In this document: positions 62,198 to 64,000 of the stretch, one piece after another
How positions within the stretch are numbered: position 1 is the first letter of the stretch
Layout of the letters: each line of letters starts with the position of its first letter
NCBI GenBank assembly: GCA_965277735.1
Contig: CBDIDO010000003.1
Coordinates: 992,001 to 1,056,000, forward strand
Direction of reading: 5' to 3'
From: RH-AL1 sp965277735
Lineage (GTDB): Bacteria > Pseudomonadota > Alphaproteobacteria > Rhizobiales > Beijerinckiaceae
Length of the DNA: 64,000 bases
The notes under the pieces: generated by a model
The model's input: the letters and a program-made list of their open reading frames with translations, nothing else
Told to the model about the DNA's origin: nothing
Databases searched by the model: none
Program-made: the position numbers and the translations under genes

Positions 62198-63007
62198 TCA
62201 AGCAATTGCGTTCGTGCTTTCGCGGACAAGGTCATGCAAAAAGTCACCGAAACTCGGCTCGTCGAGTTGCAGATAGCCGGGATCGAACCCTGCCGCGCGA
62301 GCAAGGCTTTCGGGCTCGAGGATGGTTACCACTCGGTCGTCCCACGAGATCAGGCTGCTCTCTCGGAGGCGTTTCAAGGTCTTGTTTACGTGAACAAGAG
62401 AAAGACCGGCCGCATCGGCAAAATCAGTTTGTGTGCCGGGCCAACGAAACGTTTTGGGGCCACTTTCTCCACGCGACGACAATCTGGCCTCCGTTTCGCA
62501 AATAAGACTGGCTACGCGCGCGAGCGATGACCGTCGGCCGAGGTTTGCCATCCACTCGTCAGTGATGGCAGCATCGAGCCTCATTTGGCGTCTGAGAGCG
62601 TCGGCAAACCGCTTTGAGTGAACAAACGACTTCCAGAGAGTCACCTCTTCGATCGACAACACGACAGCGTCGCCGAGCGCCTCGAGGTCATTATCTTCTC
62701 CGGCGCACAGGCCCCACAAGTCTCCGGCGATACTAAAGCCCGTGACCTGCCGAGCACCATCCCGAAGCGTTTTGACACGGGCAAGACAGCCCTCAATCAC
62801 GAGGTGGCAGAGTGTTTCTGGGGCACTCGACCGATTCAAAATCTGACGACCGTATAACACCGTCGGGGCCCTGCTCATGATGTCGTCGGCAACATCGACA
62901 TCCTCGTCTGAAGCCTCTCCGCTATAAATGGTTCGTCTACTGAGAATGACGCTCGGATCACGAGGAAATATCACAGGCGGTCCCCAAGGTAGCGGTTCCA
63001 GTGCCAC
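62198..63007 (-). CDS. Crp/Fnr family transcriptional regulator
   Basis: This 269-residue protein has a cyclic-nucleotide-binding-like beta-roll (about 55-150: LCHLVIEGCLARVKTLRDGA, GFSIAGDLWGL), a dimer helix, and a C-terminal HTH with TDFADAAGLSLVHVNKTLKRL. No Fnr-type Cys set for an iron-sulfur cluster is seen. The start is uncertain: the GTG at 63007 gives about 40 extra residues, while the ATG at 62878 gives a core of usual length. It is on the minus strand between the IS110 remnant and an unassigned region. Confidence 0.85.
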   Translation of the reverse strand: MALEPLPWGPPVIFPRDPSVILSRRTIYSGEASDEDVDVADDIMSRAPTVLYGRQILNRSSAPETLCHLVIEGCLARVKTLRDGARQVTGFSIAGDLWGLCAGEDNDLEALGDAVVLSIEEVTLWKSFVHSKRFADALRRQMRLDAAITDEWMANLGRRSSLARVASLICETEARLSSRGESGPKTFRWPGTQTDFADAAGLSLVHVNKTLKRLRESSLISWDDRVVTILEPESLARAAGFDPGYLQLDEPSFGDFLHDLVRESTNAIA

Positions 63008-63518
63008 GTAGCGCTACGTCAGCGGCGGCATCGATGGTCCGCGTTTTGCAGGCATTGCCTTTCGAAGCACTGAAGCGACAAGACGGCCAAAAGCCAGCTC
63101 GAAGCCATCTTCCATGCTGGTGCGTCGAAAGGATCCATATACCGATCGGCGAGCGGGAAAGGCGCGTTTTTGACCATACCAACTTATTGCCGGTTTCCTT
63201 CCATAATACAGGGAAGTTTTCTGGTGCACCGTTCTTTGACGGTCTCGAGACACCTTTTCGCAGTTTGCTCATTGGCTGTGCGACGACTTCCATTGTAAAG
63301 ACGCTGAAGCGGCAGCCAAGGAACTGACACCGCAGCATGTCACTTGAAATTTTGCGTGTCAATTAAGTGCCTGTTTCGCTTGCGGGTGTCGCAAAATCGT
63401 TGCGCGGGAATGCGCCTCCGGCACCCCATTTCTTTTCCACTCGGAGCTTTCTTCGCCCTTCGCCCCGTGCGCCTCGCGGGCGCCCCTATACGCATCAATG
63501 ATAAAATAAGACCGTGCG
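63008..63518. other. Unassigned region between Crp/Fnr and TetR genes
   Basis: Overlapping open frames exist on both strands (63001-63327 plus, 62958-63362 minus), but neither has a recognisable domain, a good ribosome site or GC-rich codon thirds. The DNA is less GC-rich than the genes around it. The only clear signal is the 27-bp element at 63377. It could contain a lineage-specific small gene that I cannot defend. Confidence 0.4.
63377..63403. promoter_or_regulatory. Second copy of the 27-bp element
   Basis: CGCTTGCGGGTGT then CGCAAAATCGTTGC matches 25 of 27 bases of the element at 22736-22762. Here the inverted pair is CGCAA-5-TTGCG. It lies downstream of the TetR gene at 63519 and upstream of the Crp/Fnr gene, in unassigned DNA. 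It may be a binding site for the same regulator as the first copy. Confidence 0.45.
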
Positions 63519-64000
63519 CTAAAAGGATCGGAGTGCATTATTAGCCAGGTCGGCGCCCAACCCACGAAGGACAAGCGCGATAATCCTGTCCGCACGCGCT
63601 TTTTGCAGTGGGCTTGGTGGAATGCGCCACAAGACGCTCAGGAGCATGAGGACATCCTCAGCGTCGCCTCTCGGACGGATGGCCCCTGTGCCTTCGCAAG
63701 CATCCATCAATTGGCGGACCGCGCCCAGCATCGGCCGGTAGGTCTCTCGAACGTCCTGCTCCGACATCACCGCATGGAGCAAGTCAGCGATTCCATGCTT
63801 CATCCGCCCAAATTGTGCGAGCCGATCACACCAGAGCCGGAAGGCCTGGAGTGGCGCGTGCTGGGCAACCAGCCTCGGCGCAAGATCGATCAGCGCGTCG
63901 ATCTCCTGCCGGTAAACGCCCAGCACCAGAGCTTCGCGACTGGGAAAATGGCGATAGAGCGTGCCCTGGCCGACGCCGGCGGTCTTTGCGATGGAGGTAA
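63519..64000 (-). CDS. TetR family regulator, start outside window
   Basis: The frame enters from the window edge with SIAKTAGVGQGTLYRHFPSRE, the second half of a TetR HTH, and runs 160 codons to a TAG. The C-terminal helical domain contains APLQAFRLWCDRLAQFGRMK and ends DLANNALRSF. The type is close to the AcrR/TetR_C_ (SbtR-like) regulators with GxGTLYRHFP. The first 30 or so residues are outside. Its target cannot be named. Confidence 0.88.
   Translation of the reverse strand, partial: TSIAKTAGVGQGTLYRHFPSREALVLGVYRQEIDALIDLAPRLVAQHAPLQAFRLWCDRLAQFGRMKHGIADLLHAVMSEQDVRETYRPMLGAVRQLMDACEGTGAIRPRGDAEDVLMLLSVLWRIPPSPLQKARADRIIALVLRGLGADLANNALRSF

Noticed and set aside
1..64000. CRISPR array, rRNA or tRNA genes
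   Set aside because: No regularly spaced direct repeats and no recognisable rRNA or cloverleaf sequence were seen by eye; a tRNAscan run would be decisive for tRNA.

Overview
The window looks like accessory DNA of a GC-rich alphaproteobacterium. Clues are a MucR/Ros-family regulator, an HWE-type histidine kinase with a LOV photosensor, two molybdenum hydroxylase operons, and insertion-sequence families common in Hyphomicrobiales and Sphingomonadales. I cannot name a genus. No rRNA, tRNA, CRISPR array or replication origin was seen. The density of insertion sequences, gene stubs and frameshifted genes suggests a plasmid or an island that is still being rearranged.

Left part (1-9.7 kb): a 5'-truncated protein with a regular ladder of cysteines, then a LOV-HWE kinase and a LOV hybrid kinase in tandem (blue-light signalling). 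An IS21-type element follows; it has cut a small thiamine-binding-type (MTH1187/DUF77) gene. A probable GH25 lysozyme scrap lies beyond it.

Metabolic block 1 (9.8-23.4 kb): a periplasmic aldehyde oxidase operon, paoABC. Next come a short HlyD-like adaptor, an SDR and a SphA-like outer-membrane protein. A catabolic cluster follows: an MFS carrier, an aldehyde dehydrogenase, an SDR and a Baeyer-Villiger monooxygenase, with a divergent TetR gene. The expected flow is ketone to ester or lactone, then alcohol/aldehyde, then acid, with uptake by the MFS carrier and possibly the SphA-like pore.

Mobile/regulatory block (23.4-26.7 kb): a truncated IS3 element, a mucR gene whose product lacks two zinc ligands, a group of palindromes, and a complete IS630 element that has landed in an exported-protein gene.

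Metabolic block 2 (26.7-38.3 kb): a CoxMSL-type molybdenum hydroxylase operon, an HbpS/GlcG-like protein, a third LOV kinase, and an exported alpha/beta hydrolase. A decayed stretch follows, with an SDR stub, a frameshifted isochorismatase, a twice-frameshifted LysR gene, and an IS630 remnant that carries a REP-like palindrome.

Regulated-enzyme array (38.4-52 kb): a run of small modules, most with a regulator beside one or more enzyme genes. Examples are the flavin monooxygenase-SnoaL-DUF3237-TetR operon with a 34-bp operator, SDRs facing LysR genes, a TetR facing a quinone oxidoreductase, and a MerR facing an alpha/beta hydrolase.

Right part (51.8-64 kb): a TetR-controlled RND efflux pump (adaptor, permease, outer-membrane factor) and a pentapeptide-repeat protein. 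Then come a graveyard of IS66, MFS and IS110 remnants around a DUF1330 gene and a frameshifted beta-propeller gene, a Crp/Fnr regulator, and a TetR gene cut by the window end.
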